From JAFAGX01 sp035623255 (GTDB lineage: Bacteria; Acidobacteriota; Terriglobia; Terriglobales; Acidobacteriaceae): a stretch of DNA of 25,046 bases. Shown one piece after another: positions 1 to 8,028 of the stretch (position 1 is its first letter; each line of letters begins with the position of its first letter). Below the pieces are notes generated by a model. The model did no database searches. It worked only from the letters and a program-made list of their open reading frames with translations, and was not told where the DNA came from. The position numbers and the translations under genes were made by a program. The stretch is from NCBI GenBank assembly GCA_035623255.1, contig DASPTU010000102.1, positions 1 to 25,046 of the forward strand, written 5' to 3'.

Positions 1-465
1 AAAAAAGTTGTGGGCGGATGGAGCTTGTCGGGAATAACAAACTTCGCGACCGGGTTGCCGGTTAGCCTGACGGAAAACGACGACAATTCGCTGATTGGCG
101 CGAATGCCGCGCCGGTGGACGTGCCGGACTACACTCCCGGCAAAGTGCTGGCTGACACCAATCCTCGTAATGGCAAATCCTATTTCAACACTTCGCTTTT
201 CAGCAACGAGCAGCTTGGGCAATTTGGAACCTCGCGGCGGCGTTTCTTTCATGGTCCCGGTCTGAACAATTTCACCATGGCGTTGCTGAAAACGACAAAG
301 ATTACCGAGGCCAAGGAGCTGCAACTGCGCTTTGAAGCTTTCAACGTCTTCAATCACGCTCAGTTTATGGGTCCGACCGGGGAAATCAATTCCACCGAGT
401 TCGGACTGGTAACCGGGGCGCGTGATCCACGCATCCTGCAGGTCGGCGCCAAGTTTCTCTTCTGA
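1..465 (+). CDS. TonB-dependent receptor (Oar-like), C-terminal fragment
   Basis: This is the last ~154 codons of an outer-membrane beta-barrel receptor; the frame is open through base 1, so the gene begins outside the window. The visible part has the GWSLSGI and ATGLPV strands, an RRRFFHGPG segment and LRFEAFNVFNHAQF, which are typical of the barrel end of acidobacterial receptors that carry an N-terminal carboxypeptidase-regulatory domain. The protein ends in a Phe (VGAKFLF), as expected of a barrel-assembly signal. Such receptors import large substrates, often oligosaccharides, using TonB energy; the substrate cannot be read from this fragment. The GH9 gene starts 27 bases after the stop on the same strand, so the two are probably co-transcribed and may work on the same glycan (inference). 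The GTG at position 10 is internal, not the true start. Confidence 0.88.
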   Translation, partial: KKVVGGWSLSGITNFATGLPVSLTENDDNSLIGANAAPVDVPDYTPGKVLADTNPRNGKSYFNTSLFSNEQLGQFGTSRRRFFHGPGLNNFTMALLKTTKITEAKELQLRFEAFNVFNHAQFMGPTGEINSTEFGLVTGARDPRILQVGAKFLF

Positions 466-492
466 CCGTAAGTCTTTCGAGGGACATCTTCT

Positions 493-2343
493 ATGCAGCC
501 GCTGAAGGCTTTTTCATCGATATCCATCTGTCTGCTGGCTTTCGGGCTCCATGCCGGTGGCTCCGACTTCAAAATCCTGACGAACCACCTGGGATACGAT
601 CCTGACGGCCCGAAACATGCCGTGATTTTGAGCAAAGCCGGAGAAAATGTCACAGCGTGTGCGTTAAAGAATTCTCCGGATGATCGTGCCGTCTTCGACG
701 CTTCCACCCGGGCCGCCGGGCCGGTAAGAAAATGGCGAGACTGGTATTTCTGGACCGCAGATTTCGATTCGTTTAAGGGCGAAGGCGAGTATTACCTGGA
801 GTGCTCATCGAGCGGGGGTCAGCTGCGATCATTCCCATTTCACATTCAACACTCAATTCTCGAACGAAACACCCTTTCCGACGTCATCTACTATTTCAAA
901 GAAGAGCGCAGCTCAGGACGGCTTGATCAAGCCGATCGGCATCTTTCTTTCGACGGACGCAAGCAAGGCACGCTCGACGCCCATGGCGGCTGGTGGGACG
1001 CAACGGGCGATTATGGCAAGCACCTCTCGCATTTGTCATTCTCCACTTACTTCAACCCGCAGCAGATTCCCCTGGCGGTTTATTCGCTGCTTAAGAGTTA
1101 CGATCAGCTGAAGTTTCGCAACGACCCAAATTTCGCCCGTTACGAAGACCGTTTACTGGACGAAGCGAGTTTCGGCGCCGATTACCTGGTACGCGTGAAG
1201 GCTCTTGGTGGATCCTTCTATCGCTCAATCTCCACTGGAGGTGTGAAGCAAATTCCGGAAGAGCGCAAAGTCGCAGGCGAAATGAAAAGGTTCGGAATCT
1301 ACCAGTCCAGCAATCAGGAACCGCGCGACATGGTGGAACAGGCGAACAACGATTTGGAATACGAAGTCAGCTATCGCTCTGGCGGTGGTGTCGCTATTGC
1401 GGCTCTGGCCATGGCCAGCACGTATCCCGAGTACGGACAGTTTCACAAGTCGGATTATCTGAAAGCGGCGCAAGACGCCTTTGACTTTCTCGAACAGAAC
1501 AATATCAAGATGGTAAACGACGGGAAAGAAAACATCGTGGATGACTATTGCGCGCTGACCGCGGCGACGGAGCTTTACCGTGCGACAAGGGAGGCAAGGT
1601 ATAAAGCCGCAGCCGACCGCCGGGCGAAGAGCCTTATGGCGCGCCTGATTTCAAGCGGCAGCTATCACGATTACTGGCGGGCCGATGATCAGGATCGCCC
1701 ATTCTTTCATGCTTCCGATGCTGGACTTCCGATCGTCAGCTTGCTCTATTATTCAGACATTGCCGATGCAAGTACTCAGCACGCCGTCCTCGAAACTGTC
1801 AAGAAATCGCTTGTAACTGAAATGAGAGTGACGGGCGAAGTCCCGAATCCGTTCGGATACGCTCGCCAGTTGGTGCAGGACAAAACGGGGGATCGCCACA
1901 CCAGTTTCTTTTTTCCTCATAACTCGGATGCGGCACCGTGGTGGCAAGGCGAAAATGCCCGCCTGGCATCGCTGGCGACTGCCGCAAGACTCGCCGCGGT
2001 TCACTTCAAAGATGATCCCCAGCTTTATAGCCAGCTTCAGAACTACTCCCTCGATCAGCTGAATTGGATCCTCGGTTTAAATCCGTTCGATACCTCAATG
2101 CTGTACGGAGTCGGGCGGAACAATCCGCAGTACATGTTCTTCGATTCGTGGGAATTCACCAATGCGCCCGGCGGGATCTCCAATGGCATTACCAGCGGTT
2201 TTCACGACGAAGATGACATCGACTTCGATCTGACCTACAAGCAAACAGGCGCCGACAATGATTGGCGATGGCAGGAGCAGTGGCTGCCTCATGCCGCATG
2301 GTATTTACTCGCCGTCTCCTCTCCCCATGAAGCCTTGCCATGA
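493..2343 (+). CDS. Secreted glycoside hydrolase family 9 (endoglucanase/exoglucosidase type) with N-terminal Ig-like domain
   Basis: A 616-residue exported hydrolase. Residues 1-24 form a signal peptide (hydrophobic SICLLAFGL then AGGS). Residues ~26-118 match the Ig-like domain that precedes many GH9 catalytic domains (ILTNHLGYDPDGPKHAV, then the FKGEGEYYLEC strand). The (alpha/alpha)6 catalytic domain follows. WWDATGDYGK holds the paired aspartates D169 and D173 expected for the nucleophilic water, and E595 in WQEQWLPHA near the C-terminus is the likely general acid. LNPFDTSMLYGVG is the conserved late GH9 loop. The family inverts beta-1,4-glucosidic bonds; members with this architecture include cellulases, cellobiases and exo-glucosaminidases, so the exact substrate is open. 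No carbohydrate-binding module or dockerin is seen. A GAGGG-like site lies about 10 bases before the ATG, and the gene sits just behind the TonB receptor. Confidence 0.88.
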   Translation: MQPLKAFSSISICLLAFGLHAGGSDFKILTNHLGYDPDGPKHAVILSKAGENVTACALKNSPDDRAVFDASTRAAGPVRKWRDWYFWTADFDSFKGEGEYYLECSSSGGQLRSFPFHIQHSILERNTLSDVIYYFKEERSSGRLDQADRHLSFDGRKQGTLDAHGGWWDATGDYGKHLSHLSFSTYFNPQQIPLAVYSLLKSYDQLKFRNDPNFARYEDRLLDEASFGADYLVRVKALGGSFYRSISTGGVKQIPEERKVAGEMKRFGIYQSSNQEPRDMVEQANNDLEYEVSYRSGGGVAIAALAMASTYPEYGQFHKSDYLKAAQDAFDFLEQNNIKMVNDGKENIVDDYCALTAATELYRATREARYKAAADRRAKSLMARLISSGSYHDYWRADDQDRPFFHASDAGLPIVSLLYYSDIADASTQHAVLETVKKSLVTEMRVTGEVPNPFGYARQLVQDKTGDRHTSFFFPHNSDAAPWWQGENARLASLATAARLAAVHFKDDPQLYSQLQNYSLDQLNWILGLNPFDTSMLYGVGRNNPQYMFFDSWEFTNAPGGISNGITSGFHDEDDIDFDLTYKQTGADNDWRWQEQWLPHAAWYLLAVSSPHEALP

Positions 2344-2418
2344 CGTTGTGTTGTTGGAAGCCAGGGTGCGACGCCTTTTAACAAACTCTTTACAAATTTA
2401 TGGGTTCTCATATCTGAT

Positions 2419-2447
2419 TTGCATCTAAGCTGTCATCGGCTTAACAT
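2419..2447 (+). promoter_or_regulatory. Candidate sigma-70 promoter for the TPR-like gene
   Basis: TTGCAT at 2419-2424 and TAACAT at 2442-2447 are separated by 17 bases, and the -10 box ends 14 bases before the ATG at 2462. That would give a leader of only about 7 bases, consistent with the absence of a Shine-Dalgarno sequence there. A competing pair is TTTACA (2389-2394) with TATCTG (2411-2416), spacer 16. Both are pattern matches only. Confidence 0.3.
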
Positions 2448-2461
2448 CCAAGCATTTAGCC

Positions 2462-3316
2462 ATGCGGCACTTGCGTCAGCACAAGTATCGATCTTGCTTA
2501 TTTGTTGCATTGATCTCGATGGCTGCCCCCGCTACAGCCGCTGACTTGCCTTCGAGTGGACCGTCGTTGGATCACGGTTTTCAGCTGCTTTATCAGTTGG
2601 ACTTTCGGGACGCGCACCAGGTGTTTGCCTCCTGGGAGAAGGAGTATCCCGATAATCCACTCGGGCCGGTTTCCGATGCGGCGGGGCTGCTTTTCTCAGA
2701 GTTGAATCGATTGGGTGTGCTGGAGTCAGAATTTTACGAAAACGACCGCTCTTTTGATGCGCGCAAGAAACTCTCTCCGGACCCGTCAATCCGCGATCAG
2801 CTGAACACGGCGCTTGATCGCGCGGAAAGCAAGGCGAAGGTTCGTCTGGCCCGCGATCCTAATGATCGGGATGCGTTGTTTTCAATGACCCTGGCTTCAG
2901 GCCTGCGAGCAGATTACGCTGCCCTGATCGAGAAGCACAACCTGGTGTCCTTGCACTTCACACGAGACGCAACCGGATGGGCAAATCAGCTTCTGGCGGT
3001 CGACCCGGAATACTACGACGCTCATCTGGCGACCGGAGTCGCCAAGTATATTATCGGAAGCATGACCGCACCGCTGCGATGGCTGGTGCGGCTGGGGGGT
3101 GTTTCCGGCAGCAAACAAGGCGGGATTGATGATCTGAAACTGACCGCGAACCATGGCCACTATCTGGCTCCCTTCGCCCGAATCCTTCTGGCAATCGCCT
3201 ATGTTCGCGACAAGGACAAGCCTCGCGCCCGCGAACTACTCGTCTCCTTGCAGCGGGATTTCCCTCAGAATCCGCTTTTCGCGCGCGAGATCGCAAAACT
3301 CGACGCCCAGCGCTGA
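2462..3316 (+). CDS. Secreted TPR-like protein of unknown function
   Basis: A 284-residue protein with a clear signal peptide (basic MRHLRQHKYR, hydrophobic SCLFVALISM, likely cleavage in APATA/ADL after residue 26). The mature part is alpha-helical with TPR-like helix pairs: GFQLLYQLDFRDAHQVFASW (residues ~39-58), the RLARDPNDRDALFSM region (~133-147), YYDAHLATGVAKYI and a C-terminal pair around IAYVRDKDKPRARELL. The ALxxxPxxxxA spacing of TPRs is recognisable, but individual repeats are divergent. It probably acts as a periplasmic protein-binding scaffold; no catalytic motif is visible and no specific function can be given. It lies 118 bases behind the GH9 gene and converges with the GNAT gene at 3338. 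No Shine-Dalgarno sequence precedes the ATG. Confidence 0.78.
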   Translation: MRHLRQHKYRSCLFVALISMAAPATAADLPSSGPSLDHGFQLLYQLDFRDAHQVFASWEKEYPDNPLGPVSDAAGLLFSELNRLGVLESEFYENDRSFDARKKLSPDPSIRDQLNTALDRAESKAKVRLARDPNDRDALFSMTLASGLRADYAALIEKHNLVSLHFTRDATGWANQLLAVDPEYYDAHLATGVAKYIIGSMTAPLRWLVRLGGVSGSKQGGIDDLKLTANHGHYLAPFARILLAIAYVRDKDKPRARELLVSLQRDFPQNPLFAREIAKLDAQR

Positions 3317-3337
3317 ACTCCGAGGCGGGGGGAGCCG

Positions 3338-3904
3338 TCAAGCTATTTTCTTCGCCATTCTGACCACGACCATGGATCCGCATTCTCCGAGCGGGACATC
3401 GAGGTTCTCCAGAGCTTCGTAACCTTTCACTTTGTAAAAGGGCACGCCGCTCAAGGTTGCGCCCATCTCGAGCCACTTGAACCCTGCCGACCTGGCTGCA
3501 GCCTCGCAGGCTTCCAAAATCATGCTTCCGATACCGCGTCGCGCCCAATCTGGATCGACGAAGAAGGCGCGAATTTTGGCAGGGTCGTGCGCGGGATCGA
3601 GCAGTGCGTCATGGCGTCCAGTCCAATGATCACCGCCAAAGAGAGTTTTCCGCTTGCTCCATCCCCCGCAAGCAACGATGGTTCGCTGTAAAATTTCGTC
3701 AGGGCCAGCTTCGGCGACAAAGTAAGTTCCGTCCGCAATCAATTGGCTGTCGACGCCGTAAACGGTTCTCAGTGCGGCATCGATTTGTGTTGGCGTGTAG
3801 TCCTTGGCCTGTAGTCCACGAACCGAGGCATCAATCAATCGCCGCAGGACTGGAACGTCCGCTGGCACTGCCAGTCGAACACTGAGGTTCATATGCGCGG
3901 CCAT
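3338..3904 (-). CDS. GNAT family N-acetyltransferase
   Basis: A 188-residue single-domain acetyltransferase. N-terminal beta1-alpha1 is LSVRLAVPADVPVLRRLID; the acetyl-CoA binding loop is RRGIGS (residues 122-127) following the IRAFFVDPDWA strand, with the expected helix SMILEACEAAARSAG and the late strand FKWLEMGAT then PFYKVKGYEAL. These are the standard GNAT elements in the right order; the acceptor substrate is unknown. The start at 3904 sits one base after the TAA of rdgB, and an AAGG stretch within the rdgB end can serve as ribosome-binding site, so the two are co-translated. Met5 (3892) is an alternative start. The gene is the last of the 6196-3338 operon and ends 21 bases from the convergent TPR-like gene. 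Confidence 0.85.
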   Translation of the reverse strand: MAAHMNLSVRLAVPADVPVLRRLIDASVRGLQAKDYTPTQIDAALRTVYGVDSQLIADGTYFVAEAGPDEILQRTIVACGGWSKRKTLFGGDHWTGRHDALLDPAHDPAKIRAFFVDPDWARRGIGSMILEACEAAARSAGFKWLEMGATLSGVPFYKVKGYEALENLDVPLGECGSMVVVRMAKKIA

Positions 3905-3905
3905 G

Positions 3906-4526
3906 TTATGAGCCCTTCAAGCTATACCACTTCAAGAATTCGCGAAATGCGGCGCCGCGATGACTATAGCTGGCCTTCTCTTCGGCGCCCAACTCGGCGA
4001 AGGTTTTTTTGATTGCCGGAAAATAGAAAAGGGGATCGTACCCAAATCCGTTTTGCCCGCGGGGAGAATCGAGTATGGTTCCCCGGGCTTCTCCGCGGAA
4101 TGTACCCAGAATCTGTCGATCTCGAGCGGCTGCGATGACGCATACGAATCGGGCCGTACGCTTTGGAGGCGGCACATTCGCCAACTCCTGGAGCAGGCGG
4201 GCATTGTTGGCCTCGTCATCGGTGTTGTTGTTCGCGAGATGAGGTAGTTCTGCGGCATAGCGCGCAGAATGAACACCCGGAGCCCCACCTAGGGCGTCGG
4301 TCTCGAGCCCGGAGTCGTCAGCCAACACTATTTCCCCCGGAACATACTGACTGTAGGCTTGGGCTTTCTTGCGAGCATTCGCTTCAAACGTCTGTCCATC
4401 TTCAACGACAGTGGGAAGGAAAGCGAAATTCGGTATCGCCGCAACCTCAATATTGAATCGAGCTGCGGCACCGGCAAAGTCTCTCAGTTTGCCGGGATTG
4501 GAAGTAGCAATCAGCACACGTTTCAT
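3906..4526 (-). CDS. rdgB: RdgB/HAM1 family dITP/XTP pyrophosphatase
   Basis: A 206-residue non-canonical purine NTP pyrophosphatase. It hydrolyses dITP, ITP and XTP to monophosphate and pyrophosphate, keeping deaminated purines out of DNA and RNA (family knowledge). The signature blocks are all present: TSNPGK (residues 8-13), EDGQTFEANARKKA (42-55), LADDSGLETDALGGAPGV (68-85, containing the catalytic aspartate and metal site), FGYDPLF (161-167) and SHRGAA (188-193). I place the start at 4526 (MKRVLIATSN) rather than 4556: family proteins begin at this point, and its ATG overlaps the TGA of the upstream membrane gene as ATGA, a classic coupling arrangement. The longer form would add MAHEKTSASD. 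The neighbouring GNAT gene starts one base after its stop. Confidence 0.94.
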   Translation of the reverse strand: MKRVLIATSNPGKLRDFAGAAARFNIEVAAIPNFAFLPTVVEDGQTFEANARKKAQAYSQYVPGEIVLADDSGLETDALGGAPGVHSARYAAELPHLANNNTDDEANNARLLQELANVPPPKRTARFVCVIAAARDRQILGTFRGEARGTILDSPRGQNGFGYDPLFYFPAIKKTFAELGAEEKASYSHRGAAFREFLKWYSLKGS

Positions 4527-6196
4527 ATCTGATGCGCTCGTCTTCTCATGTGCCAAAACGCGAGGCCGAGGCCGGTTACTAGCGAGACGAGGCCCCCAAC
4601 CGTTCGGTCCCAGGTCCGGACAAACCGAACGCGCACCTGCGCGTCACCCGCGGCAATCGGTACGATCATCTGACCAGTCCTATTGCGAGCTTCAGCCTTG
4701 ACTCGATAGCCGTTGACCTCTACTTCCCACGCAGGGTAGTTGAACAAGCGGAGTACCAGCTTGTCGGCCTGGTTTTCCCTGACGGTGAATCGTTTTAGTT
4801 CGGGTGCCCAATTTTGTACGTTGAGATTGAAGGGCGCGCCACTGTCCGAGGCCACCTCGGCTGCATGTTGATCGATGTTATACGGGTCGGCGCCCGCGGG
4901 CGCATATTCATCCGTTCCTTCGTATCCCGCTCCGGACATTTGCGCCGCCGACATATCGGCAAAATCTCGGTAGTCACTCCACCACGGCGGCAGGATATGA
5001 GCGCAAGTCCAGACAAAAACCGCCAGCACAAATAAAAAAACCGACGAGCGCACAAGCCAGCGCCTTGAGGACATTGTGACAAAAATAGCCAGCGCAACAT
5101 CTACGCAGAGGAGCCAGCGCCAGGGCAACTGCATGAATCGCAAGAGGGGCAACTTCAGCCAAAATAGGCTGGACACGGCAAACATCAAGAAAGCCGCCGC
5201 GAACGACCAAATCGCAAGAATGCCCCATAGGTGGCGGTTTTCGCGCCTTCGCCAGGCGAAAAGCGCAGCCAGCGCGAGCATAACCAGCTCTGCCATACCC
5301 ACAACCGATACCAGACGATTGAACAGATTGTGGTCGGGGTCGGCGATGGTTGTGAATAAGAAATTGTCCTCGGGGCGCACTCCCGGAGAAAGAACCTGAG
5401 CGAGGTTGACCCACTTCTGTTCACAATATGCGGGCAGAAGATAGAATGCCGCCAACGCCGCGCCTAACATACCCGCTAAGGCTACGCGCAAAAGAATTCC
5501 TGGTGAACGCCGTTCAATCGCAAGAATCAAGGCCAATAACACTGACGAGTAACCCACCATGACAAAGGCCGGAATATTGGTCAAAGCCGCCGCAGCGATC
5601 AGCAGTGACAAAGGAATAAGTTTCCTGCGGTCTTTGTCTATTTCAGCGATGCACAGCAGAAACAGTGGCAGGACAGCTCCAGCCAGCAGCTCGGCGTATG
5701 CACTTCGCCAGTAGACCATCACGATGTAATACGGGTTCGTCACGTATGCAATTGCAGCGAATACCGCATCAGCACGCTTGAACCATCTTCGCGCGAGGAC
5801 GAACATTGAGCATCCGGAAAGAGTCAAGGCTAGCCAGACATATATCCCGGGAACGACTTTCCACGGGAGAAGCGTGCCCAACGCGGCTCCGATGACCCAG
5901 GAAGCTGGAGGATAAAAGATGAAGCGTGGTTCACCATAGCCGTAGTGCGCGAGCGCGGCCCATCGCGGATAAAGAATGCCTTGCCGCCATTGGCGGGCGA
6001 CCTCCATCCAGGAGTTGACATGGAATTCAAGATCGTGCCCGGAAGGAATTCCGAGAAAGGAAAACGGGGCGACTACGAAGAGCGCAGCAACGGCGATGAG
6101 AACCAGCGGCCATCCGCGAAGAGCTCCACCCGAAAATACGAGCTCGGATCGAGAGATGAAATTCTCGGATTTTGAAAGTAGTGGACCTGTGGACAA
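4523..6196 (-). CDS. PTPS-related polytopic membrane protein (GT-C-like)
   Basis: A 557-residue integral membrane protein. It resembles the bacterial membrane family named for a '6-pyruvoyl-tetrahydropterin synthase related' domain, although it is not a pterin enzyme. After the first membrane segment (residues ~29-50) comes the acidic loop GIPSGHDLEFHVNSW with D55 and E57, then YPRWAALAHYGYGEPRFIFY, the usual family signature. About ten further hydrophobic helices follow, and residues ~410-530 form a soluble beta-rich part before a last helix and the RRRAHQI tail. The acidic loop after TM1 is the GT-C glycosyltransferase pattern, so a lipid-linked sugar transferase role is a fair inference. 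The only usable start is TTG at 6196; a TGA lies in frame 27 bases upstream and there is no ribosome-binding site. Its TGA overlaps the rdgB ATG. Confidence 0.8.
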   Translation of the reverse strand: MSTGPLLSKSENFISRSELVFSGGALRGWPLVLIAVAALFVVAPFSFLGIPSGHDLEFHVNSWMEVARQWRQGILYPRWAALAHYGYGEPRFIFYPPASWVIGAALGTLLPWKVVPGIYVWLALTLSGCSMFVLARRWFKRADAVFAAIAYVTNPYYIVMVYWRSAYAELLAGAVLPLFLLCIAEIDKDRRKLIPLSLLIAAAALTNIPAFVMVGYSSVLLALILAIERRSPGILLRVALAGMLGAALAAFYLLPAYCEQKWVNLAQVLSPGVRPEDNFLFTTIADPDHNLFNRLVSVVGMAELVMLALAALFAWRRRENRHLWGILAIWSFAAAFLMFAVSSLFWLKLPLLRFMQLPWRWLLCVDVALAIFVTMSSRRWLVRSSVFLFVLAVFVWTCAHILPPWWSDYRDFADMSAAQMSGAGYEGTDEYAPAGADPYNIDQHAAEVASDSGAPFNLNVQNWAPELKRFTVRENQADKLVLRLFNYPAWEVEVNGYRVKAEARNRTGQMIVPIAAGDAQVRVRFVRTWDRTVGGLVSLVTGLGLAFWHMRRRAHQI

Positions 6197-6295
6197 GTTA
6201 ATCGCGATTTTACCGAATATTCATCCGGCTGAAACCTTCGCGATGGTGGGACTGACTAAACTCTGGATACTCGAGGTGGAGAAACCCGGCGTTAC

Positions 6296-6329
6296 AGGGG
6301 CCCGCACGAGAGACGGCGTGCGGACCCCT
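6296..6329 (-). terminator. Strong hairpin behind the receiver-PilZ gene, terminator-like
   Basis: Thirteen paired bases (6296-6308 with 6317-6329) close an 8-base loop, starting about 12 bases after the stop of the PilZ gene. The only imperfection is a C/A mismatch on the plus strand that becomes a G-U pair in minus-strand RNA, so the hairpin fits a transcript from the minus strand. No U-tract follows, so it may be a transcript-end stabiliser or a Rho-assisted stop rather than a classical intrinsic terminator. Confidence 0.45.
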
Positions 6330-6341
6330 TAGCGCGTTACC

Positions 6342-7451
6342 TCAGGCAGGGGCTGTGGCTCCCCGCTGATTGCGAAGTTCTTCCAGAAATTCTTCCTGGC
6401 TCAGTGGCTCGTGCCTGCGCAATAACTCCAGTAGCGTATCTTCACCGGCGGCATCAAGGTTATCAGAACTGCTTTTGCAGACCAACGCAACCGGCAAGAT
6501 TTCCAAATCGGGTGTGGTTCCGGGGTTGTTGCCCAGCAAAGCAATGAACTGCTCGACCTGAGATCGCTGTTCCGCGGTGGCAAATTCAATCCCCATGCCG
6601 AATCCGGGGTGCATTACCCGTACGATCCCTTCAACCAGCACTTCAGTATTTCCAGCCCTCAGGCAGAGTTGAATTGCCGACTGCTCGGGAAATGGCGATT
6701 CAGTCTCAACGTAGCAGGCGCCCAAGCTGAGGTCGGTCAGTTTACATTGCACCACCGGCTCGATATCGGGTGGAGGAAGCTCCGGCGCGTTGGCTGCAAT
6801 CCACGATTTGAGTACTGCCCGGGTGTTATCGGAAAGCTGTGCGAAGCGCACTCCTGACTCGCCATTGGGATTGGCCCGAGTTATTTCACCGCGAACCTCA
6901 AGCTCTGTTTTTCCATCAGGAAGCGTAAAACGCGCGCTGATTTGTCCCGCAGGGCACAGCGGCTGCGCGGCCAACACGTCCATTCCGCTCTCACTTAGAT
7001 CCAGGAGGATACCTTCAATATCGGGAAGGTCCTGCACTTTAAGGCGAATGGGAAGCTGCAGTGGTACTCGGCAGGACACGCGACGCTCGCGCTTGATCAA
7101 TGCACTGGCGGGCCGGAGGCTGGCTTCTACTGCCAGCAAAGTCAGAGGTTTGTATAGGACAAAGTGTGCTCCTTGCGAAAGCACACTGCGAAGTTTCGCC
7201 TTATCACTCAGCAGAGTGATCGTCACGGCATGATTGGCAGAAGAAGACTGTTGAAGATTTTGAAGTACGAGAGCAGCGCTGTGCGGGTCGTCAAAATCGA
7301 CTACGACCGCATCGAACCTTTGCTCGCCCAGCTTACAGATCGCCTCAGGATACCCGCAGCCGACAGCGGTGATGCCAAAGCCAGACAGCACGGTACTCAG
7401 GACAGCGGCAGCTTCGTCGTCTTTGGAAACCAACAATGCGTGAAACGTCAT
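6342..7451 (-). CDS. Receiver-like domain fused to two PilZ domains
   Basis: A 369-residue cytoplasmic protein. Residues 1-115 read as a response-regulator receiver: acidic pair D11-D12, phospho-acceptor candidate D52 at the end of AVVVD, a TLLSD switch segment near residue 79 and K101 in YKPL. A first PilZ domain follows, with the c-di-GMP motif halves R124-R128 (RVSCR) and DLSESG (151-156). A second PilZ-like domain (~230-310) keeps DLSLGA (240-245) but has no RxxxR, so it probably does not bind c-di-GMP alone. The tail (~315-369) is acidic and helical. There is no DNA-binding output domain, so it likely acts by protein contact, for example on motility or polysaccharide machinery (inference). 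It lies 33 bases behind the coiled-coil gene, on the same strand, and is probably co-transcribed with it. Confidence 0.85.
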   Translation of the reverse strand: MTFHALLVSKDDEAAAVLSTVLSGFGITAVGCGYPEAICKLGEQRFDAVVVDFDDPHSAALVLQNLQQSSSANHAVTITLLSDKAKLRSVLSQGAHFVLYKPLTLLAVEASLRPASALIKRERRVSCRVPLQLPIRLKVQDLPDIEGILLDLSESGMDVLAAQPLCPAGQISARFTLPDGKTELEVRGEITRANPNGESGVRFAQLSDNTRAVLKSWIAANAPELPPPDIEPVVQCKLTDLSLGACYVETESPFPEQSAIQLCLRAGNTEVLVEGIVRVMHPGFGMGIEFATAEQRSQVEQFIALLGNNPGTTPDLEILPVALVCKSSSDNLDAAGEDTLLELLRRHEPLSQEEFLEELRNQRGATAPA

Positions 7452-7484
7452 AAGCCCGTCGTAGTGCCGCTTTGGAATTTGACT

Positions 7485-7736
7485 TTATGGCCAGCGCGGC
7501 GCATTGCCCCGAGCCTTGGCGGGTGCGGCCGGGTTGGCAGCGGCCGCGGCTGCTTTGGCTGCGCCCTGCGGCTCGTCCACCTCAGACAGGACGGCGGCAT
7601 CATCGTCTTCTGTATCCGCCAGCAGAGGGGCCACTTCTCGCAGCTTCTCTGCTGCCTGTTGTAGCATCTCGATCTGCTTGCCAAGCTGGGCATACTTGGC
7701 CTGCTTGCGCCGCAGCACTTCGTGAATGTCCTTCAT
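7485..7736 (-). CDS. Small coiled-coil protein with Ala/Pro-rich tail, function unknown
   Basis: An 83-residue protein. Residues 1-40 (MKDIHEVLRRKQAKYAQLGK onward to VAPLLAD) form a charged amphipathic helix with heptad spacing, suggesting a dimeric coiled coil; a short acidic stretch (DTEDDDAAVLSEVDE) and an Ala/Pro/Lys-rich, probably disordered, tail follow. I know no function for such proteins. I chose Met at 7736 because AGGGGG stands four bases upstream, and because the extra 15 residues of the longer frame (from 7781) do not look like a protein start. It precedes the receiver-PilZ gene by 33 bases, and the pair are likely one transcript. Confidence 0.68.
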   Translation of the reverse strand: MKDIHEVLRRKQAKYAQLGKQIEMLQQAAEKLREVAPLLADTEDDDAAVLSEVDEPQGAAKAAAAAANPAAPAKARGNAPRWP

Positions 7737-8028
7737 ACAACCCCCTGAAGCGACTTTACGGAGGGCTTGCCGAATGGTCAATTACATCCGGCTCACCGCT
7801 GATTACGGGAGTAACCAGGCATTTTGCGGCGATTTGGGGACAAAACCGGGCCAGAACCACGCCATGGCGATGCGACATATTGCTCGCCAATTTGAGATAT
7901 GATTCGTTATCGCCCGCCGGGTGAGGTAGGCTGCCAAAAGCTGTCACGAGCCGGGCACATCAGCGATGGGGTGTTTTCGCCGTTTTCGGCAAGTGGCGTT
8001 TCGCGTCTCAGCCAATGGGGGAAGTTGA
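7737..8028. other. Divergent intergenic region between the coiled-coil gene and the S53 peptidase
   Basis: About 290 bases that must hold both divergent promoters. A TATGAT hexamer at 7898-7903 could be the -10 box for the peptidase, but its -35 region is poor. A small perfect hairpin (GCCG, TTTT loop, CGGC) lies at 7979-7990. GGGGGAAG at 8017-8024 is a good ribosome-binding site for the peptidase. I see no gene here. Confidence 0.4.
7741..7746 (-). promoter_or_regulatory. Ribosome-binding site deciding the coiled-coil gene start
   Basis: AGGGGG on the minus strand, four bases before the ATG at 7736. No comparable site precedes the in-frame ATG at 7781. Confidence 0.6.

Noticed and set aside
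3051..3548. 165-codon minus-strand frame spanning the TPR-like and GNAT genes
   Set aside because: It covers parts of two convergent real genes in another frame and has an unnatural Arg/Gly composition.
4527..4556. Ten-residue longer start for rdgB
   Set aside because: The family starts at MKRVLIATSN, and the ATGA overlap with the upstream stop supports 4526.
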